DNA of 64,000 bases from Phenylobacterium sp. (GCF_030646615.1 NZ_JAUSLG010000095.1:21120-85119); one strand, 5' to 3'; shown: positions 53,814-63,401, counted from the stretch's first letter. Translations and numbers: made by a program. Notes: generated by a model from the sequence alone, not told the origin.

Positions 53814-54992
53814 TCAGTCGATGCGGTGGACCGGGGCGACGCTCACCTCGGCGCCCGCAGGGATCGGGCGGGCGGCGTGGGCGAAGTCTGGATCGGCCAT
53901 CAGGGTATTCAGCCGGGCTTCGGCATTGGCTTCAAGATCGCCGTAAAAGAGATTGTATCCCGGCATTTTTCGCCGATCCGCCCAGGAGCCGGTGGACCGG
54001 AAGGCCGCCGATCGCGGCCTGGAAACCCGCAGGACGCTATGGTCACAGCCGGCGCTGACCTGGCGCGTCTGCAGGGCTGGCCTCGCCCCCCACTCCAGGC
54101 CCGTCGCATTGGTCGCGCCGCGCGCCAGACGAGCCGGGGCGGACTCATCGCTCACCTGGCCGAGGATCGGATTGTAGCAGGCCGCCGGCCCCGAGAGGTT
54201 GGTCAGCTCTCCGTCCCGGGTCCAGACCAGCGACCGGTCGCGAAGCTGCTGCGCCTGCTCGCGATCGCCCTCATAGGCCGCCATCCAGGCCGCCAGACAG
54301 CCAGGCTCGGTGGGGCTCGTGCAGAGCGGTATCGGGGGCGCGTCAACCGGCACGGCGGTCTGGATCAGATAGGCGGCCACCAGCCGGCCGCGGAGACCAG
54401 CGTCCCCGGCGACCTCCTCGGCCAGCAGGCGCGAGGCCAGGGTCCCGCCCTGCTCGACGCCGACGATCAGGAAGGGACGACCATGGTTGTAGTCGGCCAT
54501 GTACTGCCGGAAGGCCCGGCGCACGTCGCCATAGGCGAACCGCCGCGCTTCTCGGGCGTCGTCGCGCAGGGTGAGCATGGAATAGAGGCTGGCCTGCCGG
54601 TAGCGAGGCGCAAAGATCCGGCCCACCCGTACGAACGGGCCCACATAGTTCGGACCGATGGTCCGGCTGAAGAAGGCCTCGGACCGCTCCTCGCCGATGG
54701 GCGCGTTCCAGTGGACGCCGCCGTCATAGATGGTCGGACCTACGAAGAAGACATCAGCTACGGGGTCAGTGTCCGCCCAGGTCTGCGGTTCTGACGGCAG
54801 AAGGCTCCAGGAGTCTCGACGCGCATAGTCCGGCGCGGGCGGCGGATTGTAGGTCTGGAAAGGCTCCTTCGGGTCGAGGCCCGTGCGCAGGATGTCGTCG
54901 CGCCAGACCATCGCCCCGGCGGCCAGCATGCCGACGACCACGACCGCAAGCGCGGCGAACAGGATCCTGGTGCGACGGGAGGTCTCGGCCAT
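53814..54992 (-). CDS. DUF3089 family alpha/beta-hydrolase-like membrane-anchored protein
   Basis: A protein of 392 residues with one N-terminal transmembrane helix (ILFAALAVVVVGMLAAGAMVW, residues 10-30). The globular part, DVFFVGPTIYDGG, FAPRYRQASLYSM, AYGDVRRAFRQYMADYNHGRPFLIVGVEQGG, is DUF3089. In most members the last segment reads GHSQG with the nucleophilic serine; here it is GVEQG, with Glu at the nucleophile position. Whether it still hydrolyses a substrate is doubtful. It lies on the same strand as hldD-hldE-kdsA, 43 bases downstream of hldD. Confidence 0.8.
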   Translation of the reverse strand: MAETSRRTRILFAALAVVVVGMLAAGAMVWRDDILRTGLDPKEPFQTYNPPPAPDYARRDSWSLLPSEPQTWADTDPVADVFFVGPTIYDGGVHWNAPIGEERSEAFFSRTIGPNYVGPFVRVGRIFAPRYRQASLYSMLTLRDDAREARRFAYGDVRRAFRQYMADYNHGRPFLIVGVEQGGTLASRLLAEEVAGDAGLRGRLVAAYLIQTAVPVDAPPIPLCTSPTEPGCLAAWMAAYEGDREQAQQLRDRSLVWTRDGELTNLSGPAACYNPILGQVSDESAPARLARGATNATGLEWGARPALQTRQVSAGCDHSVLRVSRPRSAAFRSTGSWADRRKMPGYNLFYGDLEANAEARLNTLMADPDFAHAARPIPAGAEVSVAPVHRID

Positions 54993-55035
54993 GTCCAGGC
55001 CTTATCTCACAGTCTCAGCCCGGGGCGAAAGCACC

Positions 55036-56037
55036 TCACCGATAAGGGTCTGCCTTGGCCAGATAGGCTTGGACGTAGTCGTCGATCCCCGCCTCCAGGC
55101 TGGTGAAGGGCGCCTCGTAGCCGGCCTGGCGAAGACGGCCCATCTGCGCCTGGGTGAAGTACTGATAGCGTTCGCGGATCGCCTCGGGCATCGGGATATA
55201 GGCGATGTCGGGCGCCTGGCCGGCCGAGGCGAATACGGCCTGCGCCATCTCGGCGAACGACCGCGCCTCGCCGGAGCCCAGATTGAACACCCCGTTCACC
55301 TGCGGATTAGCCGCCAGCCAGACCACCACATCGGCCACGTCGCGGACATAGACGAAGTCCCGCAACTGCCCGCCGTGCGCCACGTCGGGCCGATGGGACT
55401 GGAACAGCTGGACCGTCTCGCCGGCGCTGACCTTGGGCCAGATCTGGGCGGCCACCGACTTCATGCCGTGCTTGTGGCCCTCATTGGGGCCGTAGACGTT
55501 GAAGAACTTCAGGCCCACCCATTGGGGCGGCGCGACGCCGCGGGCCGCCTGCCGCACCGCGTGCAGATCGAACAGGGCCTTGGACCAGCCATAGGTGTTC
55601 AGGGGCCGCAGGGCCGCCAGGGCCTCGAAGCTGTCGTCATCGTCGAAGCCCAGCGCGCCATCGCCATAGGTGGCCGCTGACGAGGCATAGATCAGTCGCC
55701 GCTGACGTTCGGCGCACCAGGCGAACAGGTCCCGCGACAGGGTGAAGTTGGAATGGATGATCCTGTCGGCGTCCGGCTCCGTCGTCGAGGACACCGCTCC
55801 CATATGGACCACCAGCTCCACATCGCTCCAGTGGGCCTCCAGCCAGTCGAACATGGCTTCCGGCGCGACGAAGTCGGCGATGGGATGCTTGGCGATGTTG
55901 CGCCACTTGCCAAGCTCGGCCTCCCGCAGCCGGTCACAGACCACCACCTCCAGGCCGCGGTCTTCGGTCAGCCGGGCCACGATGTTCGAGCCGATGAAGC
56001 CGGCGCCGCCGGTGACGAAGATGATCCGGCGGCTCAT
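55036..56037 (-). CDS. hldD: ADP-glyceromanno-heptose 6-epimerase
   Basis: Final step of ADP-L-glycero-beta-D-manno-heptose synthesis for the LPS inner core. An extended SDR of 333 residues, with the NADP loop VTGGAGFIGSNIVARL, the catalytic segment SSAATYGDGALGF, the YxxxK motif in NTYGWSKALFD and KFFNVYGPNEGHK. Its ATG overlaps the hldE stop by 4 bases (ATGA), so hldE and hldD are translationally coupled. Confidence 0.95.
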   Translation of the reverse strand: MSRRIIFVTGGAGFIGSNIVARLTEDRGLEVVVCDRLREAELGKWRNIAKHPIADFVAPEAMFDWLEAHWSDVELVVHMGAVSSTTEPDADRIIHSNFTLSRDLFAWCAERQRRLIYASSAATYGDGALGFDDDDSFEALAALRPLNTYGWSKALFDLHAVRQAARGVAPPQWVGLKFFNVYGPNEGHKHGMKSVAAQIWPKVSAGETVQLFQSHRPDVAHGGQLRDFVYVRDVADVVVWLAANPQVNGVFNLGSGEARSFAEMAQAVFASAGQAPDIAYIPMPEAIRERYQYFTQAQMGRLRQAGYEAPFTSLEAGIDDYVQAYLAKADPYR

Positions 56038-57488
56038 GGCTTGTCCTGCATGCGGGAGATCGCGGCCGTGGTGGAGAATCCCTGGACGATCTGGGCGAGC
56101 TTCACCTCGCCGCCCCAGGCGCGCACCTGCGCAGCGCCGACCACCTGGTCCTCGGAATAGTCGGCGCCCTTGACCAGGACGTCGGGGCGGGCCGCCTCGA
56201 TCAGCTTCATGGGCGTGTCCTCCTCGAAGGGCACCACCAGGTCCACCGACCCGAGTCCCGCCAGGACGATGGCGCGGCTTTCCAGGTCGTTGACCGGCCG
56301 GCCCTCGCCCTTCAGGCGCATGACCGAGGCGTCGTCATTGACGCCGACGATCAGCCGGTCGCACCAGCCCCTGGCCTGATCCAGATAGGCCACATGGCCC
56401 TTGTGGAGGATGTCGAAGCAGCCGTTGGTGAAGCCGACCCGGAGCCCCTTGGCCTTCCAGCGGGCGACCTCCTCGGCCATGCGCAGGGGCGTGGCGACCT
56501 TGGCCTCGGCCGGCGCCATGTGGGCCGCCAGGGTGGCCTCCATCAGCTCGGCCGGGGTGACCACGGCGGTGCCGGCCTTGCCGACGGCGACGCCGGACGC
56601 CAGCATGGCGAAGGCCACCGCATCCTCCATGGAGGCCTGGGCCGCGAGGGCCAGGCCCAGGGCGGCCAGGGTCGTGTCGCCGGCGCCAGAGGCGTCAAAC
56701 ACCTCCTTGGGCGCGCCGGGAAAATGCCGCACCGCCTCGCCGCGCACCGCCAGGGAGATGCCCTTGGCCGAGCGGGTCACCAGGATGGCCTGGGCCTCGC
56801 AGAGACTGAGCGCATGAGCCAGGGCCGCAGCGATCTCCTCGTCGGTGTCCGTGGCCATGTCGGTGGCGTGGGCCAGTTCGGCGGCGTTGGGCTTGATGAT
56901 GTCCACCGCGCCGTAGCGGGCGAAGGACCTTGCCTTGGAGTCGACGATCACCCGAGCGCCGGCGGCGCGGCAGGCGGCGATCACCGCGGGCGTCACCACG
57001 CCCTTGCCGTAGTCCGACAGCAGGATCAGCCCCACATCGGCGGCGACATCGCGGATCGTGCGGACCAGACGGTCCTCGACCTCGCCCTCGGCCGGCGTCG
57101 CCACCTCATTGTCCACCCGAAGCAACTGCTGGCCGCCCGACACGAAACGGGTCTTGAGCGTCGTGGGGCGGGCCGGGTCGCTGATGATGAAGCCCTCGAC
57201 GCCGGCCTCGGACGAGACCAGGCGCAGGGCCTCGTGCCCCTCGCCGTCACCGCCCACCAGGCCCACCAGGCAGACATGTCCGCCGAGCGCGGCGACGTTG
57301 CGGGCGACATTGCCGGCCGCCCCCAGCATCACCAGTTCGCGCCTGCGGGCCAGGACCGGGATCGGCGCCTCGGGCGACACCCGGCTGACGTCGCCATAGA
57401 CGAAGCGGTCGACCATCAGGTCGCCGACACAGGCCACCCTGACGCCGGGAATGGCCGAAAGCAGGTGCTGGAGCGCGGCGAGATCCAC
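56034..57488 (-). CDS. hldE: Bifunctional heptose 7-phosphate kinase / heptose 1-phosphate adenylyltransferase
   Basis: A protein of 484 residues from the GTG at 57488. Residues 1-320 form the PfkB-type kinase (VACVGDLMVDRFVYGDVSRVSPEAPIPVL; ATP and anion loop DASGAGDTTLAALGLALA). Residues 340-475 are the nucleotidylyltransferase with VGFTNGCFDILHKGHVAYLDQAR, holding the HxGH motif, and SRAIVLAGLGSVDLVVPFEEDTP. It makes ADP-D,D-heptose from heptose 7-phosphate with a separate GmhB. It is 3 bases downstream of the kdsA stop, so kdsA-hldE-hldD form one operon. Confidence 0.95.
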   Translation of the reverse strand: MDLAALQHLLSAIPGVRVACVGDLMVDRFVYGDVSRVSPEAPIPVLARRRELVMLGAAGNVARNVAALGGHVCLVGLVGGDGEGHEALRLVSSEAGVEGFIISDPARPTTLKTRFVSGGQQLLRVDNEVATPAEGEVEDRLVRTIRDVAADVGLILLSDYGKGVVTPAVIAACRAAGARVIVDSKARSFARYGAVDIIKPNAAELAHATDMATDTDEEIAAALAHALSLCEAQAILVTRSAKGISLAVRGEAVRHFPGAPKEVFDASGAGDTTLAALGLALAAQASMEDAVAFAMLASGVAVGKAGTAVVTPAELMEATLAAHMAPAEAKVATPLRMAEEVARWKAKGLRVGFTNGCFDILHKGHVAYLDQARGWCDRLIVGVNDDASVMRLKGEGRPVNDLESRAIVLAGLGSVDLVVPFEEDTPMKLIEAARPDVLVKGADYSEDQVVGAAQVRAWGGEVKLAQIVQGFSTTAAISRMQDKP

Positions 57489-57491
57489 GAT

Positions 57492-58343
57492 CTAGGCCTG
57501 GATCGCGGCGCGCAGGGCGGCCAGCGTGCGCAGCAGTGGCTCGGCCTGGCTGAGCGGCAGACAGCTGGGGCCATCGCAGAGCGCGCGGTCGGGATCGTGG
57601 TGGAATTCCAGGAACACCCCGTCGGCGCCAGCGGCGACGGCGGCCTTGGCGATGATCGGCACCCCTTCGCGACGCCCGCCTGTGGAGGCGCCGTTAGACT
57701 TGGGATTGGCGCCGGGCAGTTGGACCGCGTGGGTGGCGTCGATGGTCACTGGCGCCCCCAGGGCCTGCATCTCGGCGATGCCCAGCATGTCCACCACGAG
57801 GTTGTTGTACCCGAAGCTGACGCCGCGCTCGCACAGGATGGTCATGTCGGCGCCGACCGCCTCCTTGATCTTGTCGAGGATGTTGCGGCAGTCCCAGGGC
57901 GCCAGAAACTGCCCCTTCTTCACGTGCAGCAGCCCGCCGGCCGCCCGGGTCGCCTCGGCCGTGGCCACCACCAGATCGGTCTGACGGCAGAGGAAGGCCG
58001 GGATCTGCACCAGATCGGCGACGGCCGCCACCGGCTGCGCCTGGCTGATCTCATGCAGGTCGGTGCAGATCGGAACGTCGAACTCATCCTTGATCTGGCG
58101 GAGGATTTTCAGGCCCTCCTCAAGGCCAGGCCCGCGATAGCTGCGGATGGAGGAGCGGTTGGCCTTGTCGAAGCTCGCCTTGAACACATAGGGCAGGCCA
58201 AGATCGGCGCAGACGGCCTTCAAATGCCGTGCGGCGTCCCGGGCGAGGTCCAGGTCCTCCAGCACATTGAGGCCGGCGATCACCACCAGGGGCTGATCAG
58301 CGCCGATGGCGAGGTTCCACCTCTTGAGCTCGAGCGCGGCCAT
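57492..58343 (-). CDS. kdsA: 3-deoxy-D-manno-octulosonate 8-phosphate synthase
   Basis: Condenses phosphoenolpyruvate with arabinose 5-phosphate to Kdo 8-phosphate for lipid A-core. The protein of 283 residues starts at the ATG at 58343, with AGGAGG seven bases upstream. VFKASFDKANRSSIRSYRGPGLEEGLKIL, VPICTDLHEISQAQPVAAVADLVQIPAFLCRQTDL, KKGQFLAPWDCRNIL and HAVQLPGAN are diagnostic. An open frame continues upstream but is not coding. First gene of kdsA-hldE-hldD. The divergent gap to cfa, 58344-58533, holds no further gene. Confidence 0.95.
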   Translation of the reverse strand: MAALELKRWNLAIGADQPLVVIAGLNVLEDLDLARDAARHLKAVCADLGLPYVFKASFDKANRSSIRSYRGPGLEEGLKILRQIKDEFDVPICTDLHEISQAQPVAAVADLVQIPAFLCRQTDLVVATAEATRAAGGLLHVKKGQFLAPWDCRNILDKIKEAVGADMTILCERGVSFGYNNLVVDMLGIAEMQALGAPVTIDATHAVQLPGANPKSNGASTGGRREGVPIIAKAAVAAGADGVFLEFHHDPDRALCDGPSCLPLSQAEPLLRTLAALRAAIQA

Positions 58344-58533
58344 GCGGTCCTCCTGGGGTCTGCGGATCGGGCCTAAGTGGCGCCCGCCCGGCGGCTTCAC
58401 AAGCCTGAATTCCGACGCCGCCGCCGCGGCCTTGCGTCCGTGGGCCGGGCTCAGCCGTAGACTCGCCTCAAGCTTGGAGTCGCCCGTCGGTGTTTGCATG
58501 TTATGGTACGAAGGACACGAGGGGTAAGCGAAG

Positions 58534-59793
58534 ATGACTATCGCCCACGACTCGTCATCCCTGGCCGATCTGGCCCACACGCCGGGCGCCCTGCGCCGCG
58601 CGCCGGAGTTGTCCGGCTCGACCGCCGCCTTCCGAAGCGCTCTTGGCCTCCTGGCCCGAAACTGGACGGTGGGCAAGCTCACCTTCGTCCTGCCGAACGA
58701 CAAGGAACTCACCATTGTCGGGCCCGAGCCGGGACCCAGCGCGCGTCTCGTCGTGCGCGACTACGCCTTCATGAACCGGGTGCTGTCGGCTGGTGATATC
58801 GGGTTCGCCGAGGGCTTCATGGCGCAGGAGTGGGATACGCCGGACATGGCCGCCCTGCTCTGCGCCTTCAGTCTGAACTTCGACAAGATCGAGCGCCTGG
58901 CCTTAGGCGCGCCGCTGATGTGGGTGCTCAACCGCATCCTGCACGTCTTCCGCGACAACAGCCGCGCCGGCGCAAAGAAGAACATCCACGCCCACTACGA
59001 CCTGGGCAACGCCTTCTATTCCCGGTGGCTGGACGCCACCATGACCTACTCGGCGGCCAGGTTCGACCACGAGGGCCAGGATCTGGCGCAGGCGCAGCAG
59101 AACAAGTACCGGCTGCTGACCCAGCAGATGGCCCTGGAGCCGAAGCATCATGTGCTGGAGATCGGCTGCGGCTGGGGTGGCTTCGCCGAATATGCGGCCA
59201 AGACGGTCGGCGCCAAGGTGACCGCCATCACCATCTCCAAGGAGCAGTGCGACTTCGCCGCCAAGCGTATGTTCGACCAGGGCCTGTCCGAGCGGGCCGA
59301 GATTCGCCTGGTGGACTATCGCGATGTGGACGGGACCTATGACCGCGTCGCCTCCATCGAGATGTTCGAGGCGGTCGGCGAGAAATACTGGCCGAGCTAT
59401 TTCAGCAAGATCGCCGAGGTGCTGAAGCCCGGCGGACAGGCCGGCCTGCAGATCATCACCATCCAGGACGAGTTCTTCGAGGCCTATCGTCGTCGCGCGG
59501 ACTTCATCCAGCGCTACATCTTCCCCGGCGGCATGCTGATCAGCGAGGCGCGCCTGCGCCAGGAGACGACGGCCGCCGGCCTCGCCTGGCGCGACATCAG
59601 CCGCTTTGGCCAGGACTATGCCGACACGCTGGCGGAATGGACCCGCCGGTTCGAGGCGGCCTGGCCGGAAATCCGCCAGAATGGCTTTGACGAGCGGTTC
59701 CGGCGGCTCTGGCGCTTCTATCTGGCCTATTGCGAGGCCGGTTTCCGCACCGAGCGGACAGATGTGGTCCAGCTCAGCCTGTCGAAAAGCTGA
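58534..59793 (+). CDS. cfa: Cyclopropane-fatty-acyl-phospholipid synthase family methyltransferase
   Basis: A SAM-dependent enzyme of 419 residues. GAGGGG lies upstream of the ATG. The SAM loop is VLEIGCGWGGFAEYAAK near residue 205, and the family motif HAHYDLGNAFYSRWLD-like NIHAHYDLGNAFYSRWLDATMTYSAA (residues 148-173), with EAVGEKYWPSYF and PGGMLISEARLRQET, defines Cfa. It adds a methylene to unsaturated acyl chains of membrane phospholipids. The N-terminal 120 residues are as in the common proteobacterial form. Single gene. Confidence 0.93.
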   Translation: MTIAHDSSSLADLAHTPGALRRAPELSGSTAAFRSALGLLARNWTVGKLTFVLPNDKELTIVGPEPGPSARLVVRDYAFMNRVLSAGDIGFAEGFMAQEWDTPDMAALLCAFSLNFDKIERLALGAPLMWVLNRILHVFRDNSRAGAKKNIHAHYDLGNAFYSRWLDATMTYSAARFDHEGQDLAQAQQNKYRLLTQQMALEPKHHVLEIGCGWGGFAEYAAKTVGAKVTAITISKEQCDFAAKRMFDQGLSERAEIRLVDYRDVDGTYDRVASIEMFEAVGEKYWPSYFSKIAEVLKPGGQAGLQIITIQDEFFEAYRRRADFIQRYIFPGGMLISEARLRQETTAAGLAWRDISRFGQDYADTLAEWTRRFEAAWPEIRQNGFDERFRRLWRFYLAYCEAGFRTERTDVVQLSLSKS

Positions 59794-59849
59794 AGGACCG
59801 CGCCGCTTGCCCCTGTTCCTGGGCCTGTGGCGCGCTTAAGTAGCGGCCC

Positions 59850-60848
59850 ATGACCGTCGCAAACAGCGTTCTCGACACCATCGGCGACACGCCGCTCATC
59901 CGCCTCAACCGGGCCAGCGAACTGACCGGCTGCGAAATCCTCGGCAAGGCGGAGTTCATGAATCCCGGCCAGTCGGTCAAGGACCGGGCGGCGCTCTATA
60001 TCGTGCGCGAGGCCCAGGCCAAGGGCCTGCTGCGGCCTGGCGGGCGGATCGTGGAAGGCACCGCGGGCAATACCGGCATCGGCCTGGCCATGGTCGCCAA
60101 GGCCCTGGGCTACCGCGCCACCATCGTCATCCCCCGGACCCAGAGCCAGGAAAAGAAGGACGCCATCCGCCTGTTCGGCGCCGAGCTGGTCGAGGTGGAC
60201 GCCGTCCCCTACTCCAACCCCGACAACTATGTGCGCTATTCCGGCCGCCTGGCCGAGGAGCTGGCGGCCCGCGAACCCAATGGGGCGATCTGGGCCAACC
60301 AGTTCGACAATGTCGCCAATCGCCAGGCCCACGCCGAGACCACAGGACCGGAGATCTGGGCTCAGACCGATGGCAAGGTCGACGGCTTCATCTGCGCCGT
60401 AGGCTCCGGCGGCACCCTGGCCGGGGTCGCCCAGGCTCTGCGGACGCACCGGCCGGACGTGAAGATCGGCCTCGCCGACCCCTATGGCGCAGCGCTCTAT
60501 TCCTACTACACGACCGGCGAACTCAAGTCGGAGGGCGGCTCGATCAGCGAAGGCATCGGCCAGGGCCGGATCACCGCCAATCTCGAGGGCCTGACGGTCG
60601 ACCACGCCTATCGCATCGCCGACGACGAGATGCTGGGGGTGATCTACGATCTGGTGGAGCACGAGGGCCTGGTGATGGGCGGCTCCACCGGCGTCAATGT
60701 GGCCGGCGCCATCCGCATGGCCAAGGACCTGGGGCCTGGCCACACCATCGTGACCATCCTGTGCGACCAGGGCGCGCGTTATCAGAGCAAGATCTTCAAC
60801 AGGGCGTTCCTCACGGAAAAGGGCCTGCCCGTTCCGACCTGGCTCTGA
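59850..60848 (+). CDS. cysK: Cysteine synthase A family, PLP-dependent
   Basis: A protein of 332 residues. The PLP lysine is in NPGQSVKDRAALYIV (about residue 44), the phosphate loop is CAVGSGGTLAGVAQAL, and IVEGTAGNTGIGLAMVAKALGY is the substrate loop. In O-acetylserine sulfhydrylases the loop is TSGNTG; here it is TAGNTG, which is also seen in a subgroup near cystathionine beta-synthase. The enzyme forms cysteine from O-acetylserine and sulfide, or cystathionine. It is followed two bases later by sseA. Confidence 0.9.
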   Translation: MTVANSVLDTIGDTPLIRLNRASELTGCEILGKAEFMNPGQSVKDRAALYIVREAQAKGLLRPGGRIVEGTAGNTGIGLAMVAKALGYRATIVIPRTQSQEKKDAIRLFGAELVEVDAVPYSNPDNYVRYSGRLAEELAAREPNGAIWANQFDNVANRQAHAETTGPEIWAQTDGKVDGFICAVGSGGTLAGVAQALRTHRPDVKIGLADPYGAALYSYYTTGELKSEGGSISEGIGQGRITANLEGLTVDHAYRIADDEMLGVIYDLVEHEGLVMGGSTGVNVAGAIRMAKDLGPGHTIVTILCDQGARYQSKIFNRAFLTEKGLPVPTWL

Positions 60849-60850
60849 CC

Positions 60851-61696
60851 ATGGAGACCGGCCCCCTCGTCTCCGTCGACTGGCTGGCCCAACGTCTGGG
60901 TGATCCGGACCTCAAGGTGGTGGACGCCACCTGGTACATGCCGGCCGAACAGCGCCCGGGGCTGGAGGAGTTCCGCAAGGGGCATGTTCCCGGCGCGGTC
61001 TTCTTCGACATAGACCTGATCTCCGATCCGGAGACCGACCTCCCGCACATGCTGCCGCCTCCGGCCGTCTTCGCCGCGGCCGCGTCTCGCCTGGGCCTCA
61101 ACCCGTCGCATCGGATCGTCGTCTATGACGGCCAGGGCATCTTCTCCAGCCCGCGGGTCTGGTGGACGCTGCGGGTCATGGGGTTCGAGAAGGTGGCCGT
61201 GCTGGACGGCGGCCTGAAGGCCTGGCGCGCGGCCGGCCAGCCGGTGGAGGCCGGTGATCCCGAACCCAGCGAAGTCGAGAGCACAGCGCAGCTGCGGCCC
61301 CATCTGGTGCGCAGCCTGGACGAGGTGCGCCAGGCCCTGGACGATCCAGAGGTCCAGCTGCTCGACGCCCGGCCGTCCGGGCGCTTCCTGGGTGAGGTTC
61401 CAGAGCCGCGCCCCGGTCTGCGGGGCGGTCACATGCCCGGCGCCTGCAACCTGCCCTGGAACGCCGTAGTCGCCCCGGACGGGACCCTGCGGTCGCCGGA
61501 CGAACTGCGGGGCGCCTTCGCCGTGGCCGGCGTCAACCTGGAGCGCCCGATCATCGCCACCTGTGGGTCAGGGGTGAGCGCCGCGGTCCTGGCGCTGGCC
61601 TTGGCGCGGCTGGGGGTGGAGCAGGTCCCGATCTATGACGGCTCCTGGAGCGAATGGGGCGGCCGCACCGACACGCCGGTGACTGTCGGGCCGTGA
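60851..61696 (+). CDS. sseA: 3-mercaptopyruvate sulfurtransferase
   Basis: A two-domain rhodanese of 281 residues from the ATG at 60851. The inactive first domain has VVDATWYMPAEQRPG, FRKGHVPGAVFFDID; the active second domain carries the cysteine in ATCGSGVSAAVLALALARLG (about residue 237) with LLDARPSGRFLG. The CGSGVS loop rather than CRKGVT marks it as a mercaptopyruvate sulfurtransferase. Two bases follow the cysK stop, and its own stop overlaps the GNAT start, so cysK-sseA-GNAT are one operon. Confidence 0.92.
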   Translation: METGPLVSVDWLAQRLGDPDLKVVDATWYMPAEQRPGLEEFRKGHVPGAVFFDIDLISDPETDLPHMLPPPAVFAAAASRLGLNPSHRIVVYDGQGIFSSPRVWWTLRVMGFEKVAVLDGGLKAWRAAGQPVEAGDPEPSEVESTAQLRPHLVRSLDEVRQALDDPEVQLLDARPSGRFLGEVPEPRPGLRGGHMPGACNLPWNAVVAPDGTLRSPDELRGAFAVAGVNLERPIIATCGSGVSAAVLALALARLGVEQVPIYDGSWSEWGGRTDTPVTVGP

Positions 61697-62226
61697 GCCA
61701 GATGATCGTCCGCCCAGCCCGCCCCGACGATCTCCCCCTGCTGCCGGAGATCGAGCTGTCGGCCGCCAGCCTCTTTCGGGATGAGGGCGTGGTCATTATC
61801 GCCGGCGAGGCCGACGACGCCCCCCTCGACTTCACCCCCGCCGAGGTCTGGGCGCCCATCGCGGCGGCCGGCCTCTTGTGGGTCATGGCCGAGGGCGACG
61901 GGCCACCCGGCGCCTTCCTGGCCGCTCGGATTGAGGAGAACCGCCTCCATATCCTGGAATTCGACGTGCACCGCCGTCATCAGGGCCAGGGCCTGGGCCG
62001 CCGTCTCCTGGCCTTCGCCATCGATGAGGCGCGCAGCCGTGGACTGGAGGGGCTTAGCCTCACCACCTTCCGCGACGCCCCCTGGAATGCGCCCTTCTAT
62101 GCCTCGGCCGGATTTCAGATCATCGGGCGGGACACAGCCCCCGCCAACCTGCGGGCCTATCTCGACAGCGAGGCGGCCCGCGGCCTGGATCCGGCCCGCC
62201 GCTGCGCCATGATCCTGCGGCTCTAA
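61693..62226 (+). CDS. GNAT family N-acetyltransferase
   Basis: A protein of 177 residues from a GTG overlapping the sseA stop. MIVRPARPDDLPLLPEIELSAAS at the start, LHILEFDVHRRHQGQGLGRRLLAFAIDEARSRG with the acetyl-CoA loop (RRHQGQGLG), and NAPFYASAGFQIIGR as the C-terminal arm are typical of the fold. The acceptor is unknown; relatives are often annotated as amine or aminoacyl acetyltransferases. Co-transcription with cysteine genes may be chance. Its end overlaps the convergent SBP gene by 4 bases. Confidence 0.85.
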   Translation: MSQMIVRPARPDDLPLLPEIELSAASLFRDEGVVIIAGEADDAPLDFTPAEVWAPIAAAGLLWVMAEGDGPPGAFLAARIEENRLHILEFDVHRRHQGQGLGRRLLAFAIDEARSRGLEGLSLTTFRDAPWNAPFYASAGFQIIGRDTAPANLRAYLDSEAARGLDPARRCAMILRL

Positions 62227-63320
62227 CGGACGGGCGGGGCGTACATCAGTCCTGGCTCAGGCGCGCTCCAGAGCGCATTCAGACCTCGCTCCAGCCTGAG
62301 GCCGGAATCGGCGCCGAGATTGCGCCGAAAGACCTCGTTGTAGGCGCCGACCTGGGCGATGGCCTGATAGGCCCAGTCGTCCTCCAGGCCGAGCAGGGCG
62401 CCCAACTCGCCGTCGACCCCCAGGAGGCGCCGGGTCTCAGGGTCGGACGCGGTCTCGCGCGAACCTTCTACCGTGGTTGAGTTCACGCCCAGTTCTTCGG
62501 CGATGATCAGGGCGTTGACGGTCCATCTGACGATATCGGTCCAGGCCGGATCGTCCTGGCGCACCACAGGTCCCAGCGGCTCCTTCGAGATCACCGTCGG
62601 CAGGATCACGTGTGCGTTGGGATTGTTCATGATCGACCGGGCCGAGGCCAGGGCCGAGACGTCGGCGGTGAAGACGTCGCATTCCTCGCCCTCATAGGCG
62701 GTGCGCGCATCGGCCTCGTTGTCGAACACCACGGGGGTGAATTCGAGGCCGCGGGCGCGGAAATAGTCGCCGAGATTGCCTTCGGTCACCGTGCCGGACT
62801 GCACGCAGATCCGCGCGCCATTGAGTTCGTCGGCGCTGGTCAGGTTGAGCGACCGCGGCGCCAGGAAGCCCTGGCCGTCATAATAGGTGACGCCTGCGAA
62901 ATCGAGACCGAGGCCGGCGTCCCGCGACAGGGTCCAGGAGGTGTTGCGCGACAGGATGTCCACCTGCCCCTCCTGCAACTCGGCGAATCGGTTCTGGGCC
63001 GAAACCGACTGGTAGCGGACGGCGCCGGCGTCTCCGAGGACGGCCGCGGCCACCGCCCGGCAGATATCCACATCGAACCCCCGCCAGACTCCGCGGACGT
63101 CCTGCACCGCAAAGCCCGCCAGTCCCGCATGGACCCCGCACCGCACATGGCCTCGGCGGCGAACGGCCTCCAGGGTCGGGCTGGGGGTCGCGGCGAAGTC
63201 CCGGGCCACGGCCGTCGTCTTGGGCGCAGGCGCAGGTTCAGGTTCCGGGGACTCCGTCTCCCGGCCGCATCCGGCCAGGACCAGCGACAGGACAGCGGAC
63301 GCCGCGAGGCGTCGGATCAT
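62223..63320 (-). CDS. Amino-acid ABC transporter substrate-binding lipoprotein (AapJ/BztA-like)
   Basis: A lipoprotein of 365 residues; the lipobox is LVLAGCGRE with Cys at about residue 18. AAGGAG precedes the ATG. A linker is rich in proline and glutamate; the binding protein follows with VRRRGHVRCGVHAGLAGF, GFDVDICRAVAAAVLGD, QVDILSRNTSWTLSRDAGLGLDFAG and ARICVQSGTVTEGNLGDYF, matching general L-amino-acid binding proteins of the AapJQMP group. No permease or ATPase genes are adjacent, so it is an orphan component here. Confidence 0.87.
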   Translation of the reverse strand: MIRRLAASAVLSLVLAGCGRETESPEPEPAPAPKTTAVARDFAATPSPTLEAVRRRGHVRCGVHAGLAGFAVQDVRGVWRGFDVDICRAVAAAVLGDAGAVRYQSVSAQNRFAELQEGQVDILSRNTSWTLSRDAGLGLDFAGVTYYDGQGFLAPRSLNLTSADELNGARICVQSGTVTEGNLGDYFRARGLEFTPVVFDNEADARTAYEGEECDVFTADVSALASARSIMNNPNAHVILPTVISKEPLGPVVRQDDPAWTDIVRWTVNALIIAEELGVNSTTVEGSRETASDPETRRLLGVDGELGALLGLEDDWAYQAIAQVGAYNEVFRRNLGADSGLRLERGLNALWSAPEPGLMYAPPVR

Positions 63321-63401
63321 GGGGGGCTCCTTGATCGGACAGGACGGGAAAGGTCTAGTACAGGGAGTTTCGCCCCTGATGCCTCACGAACGTCAACCCG
63401 C

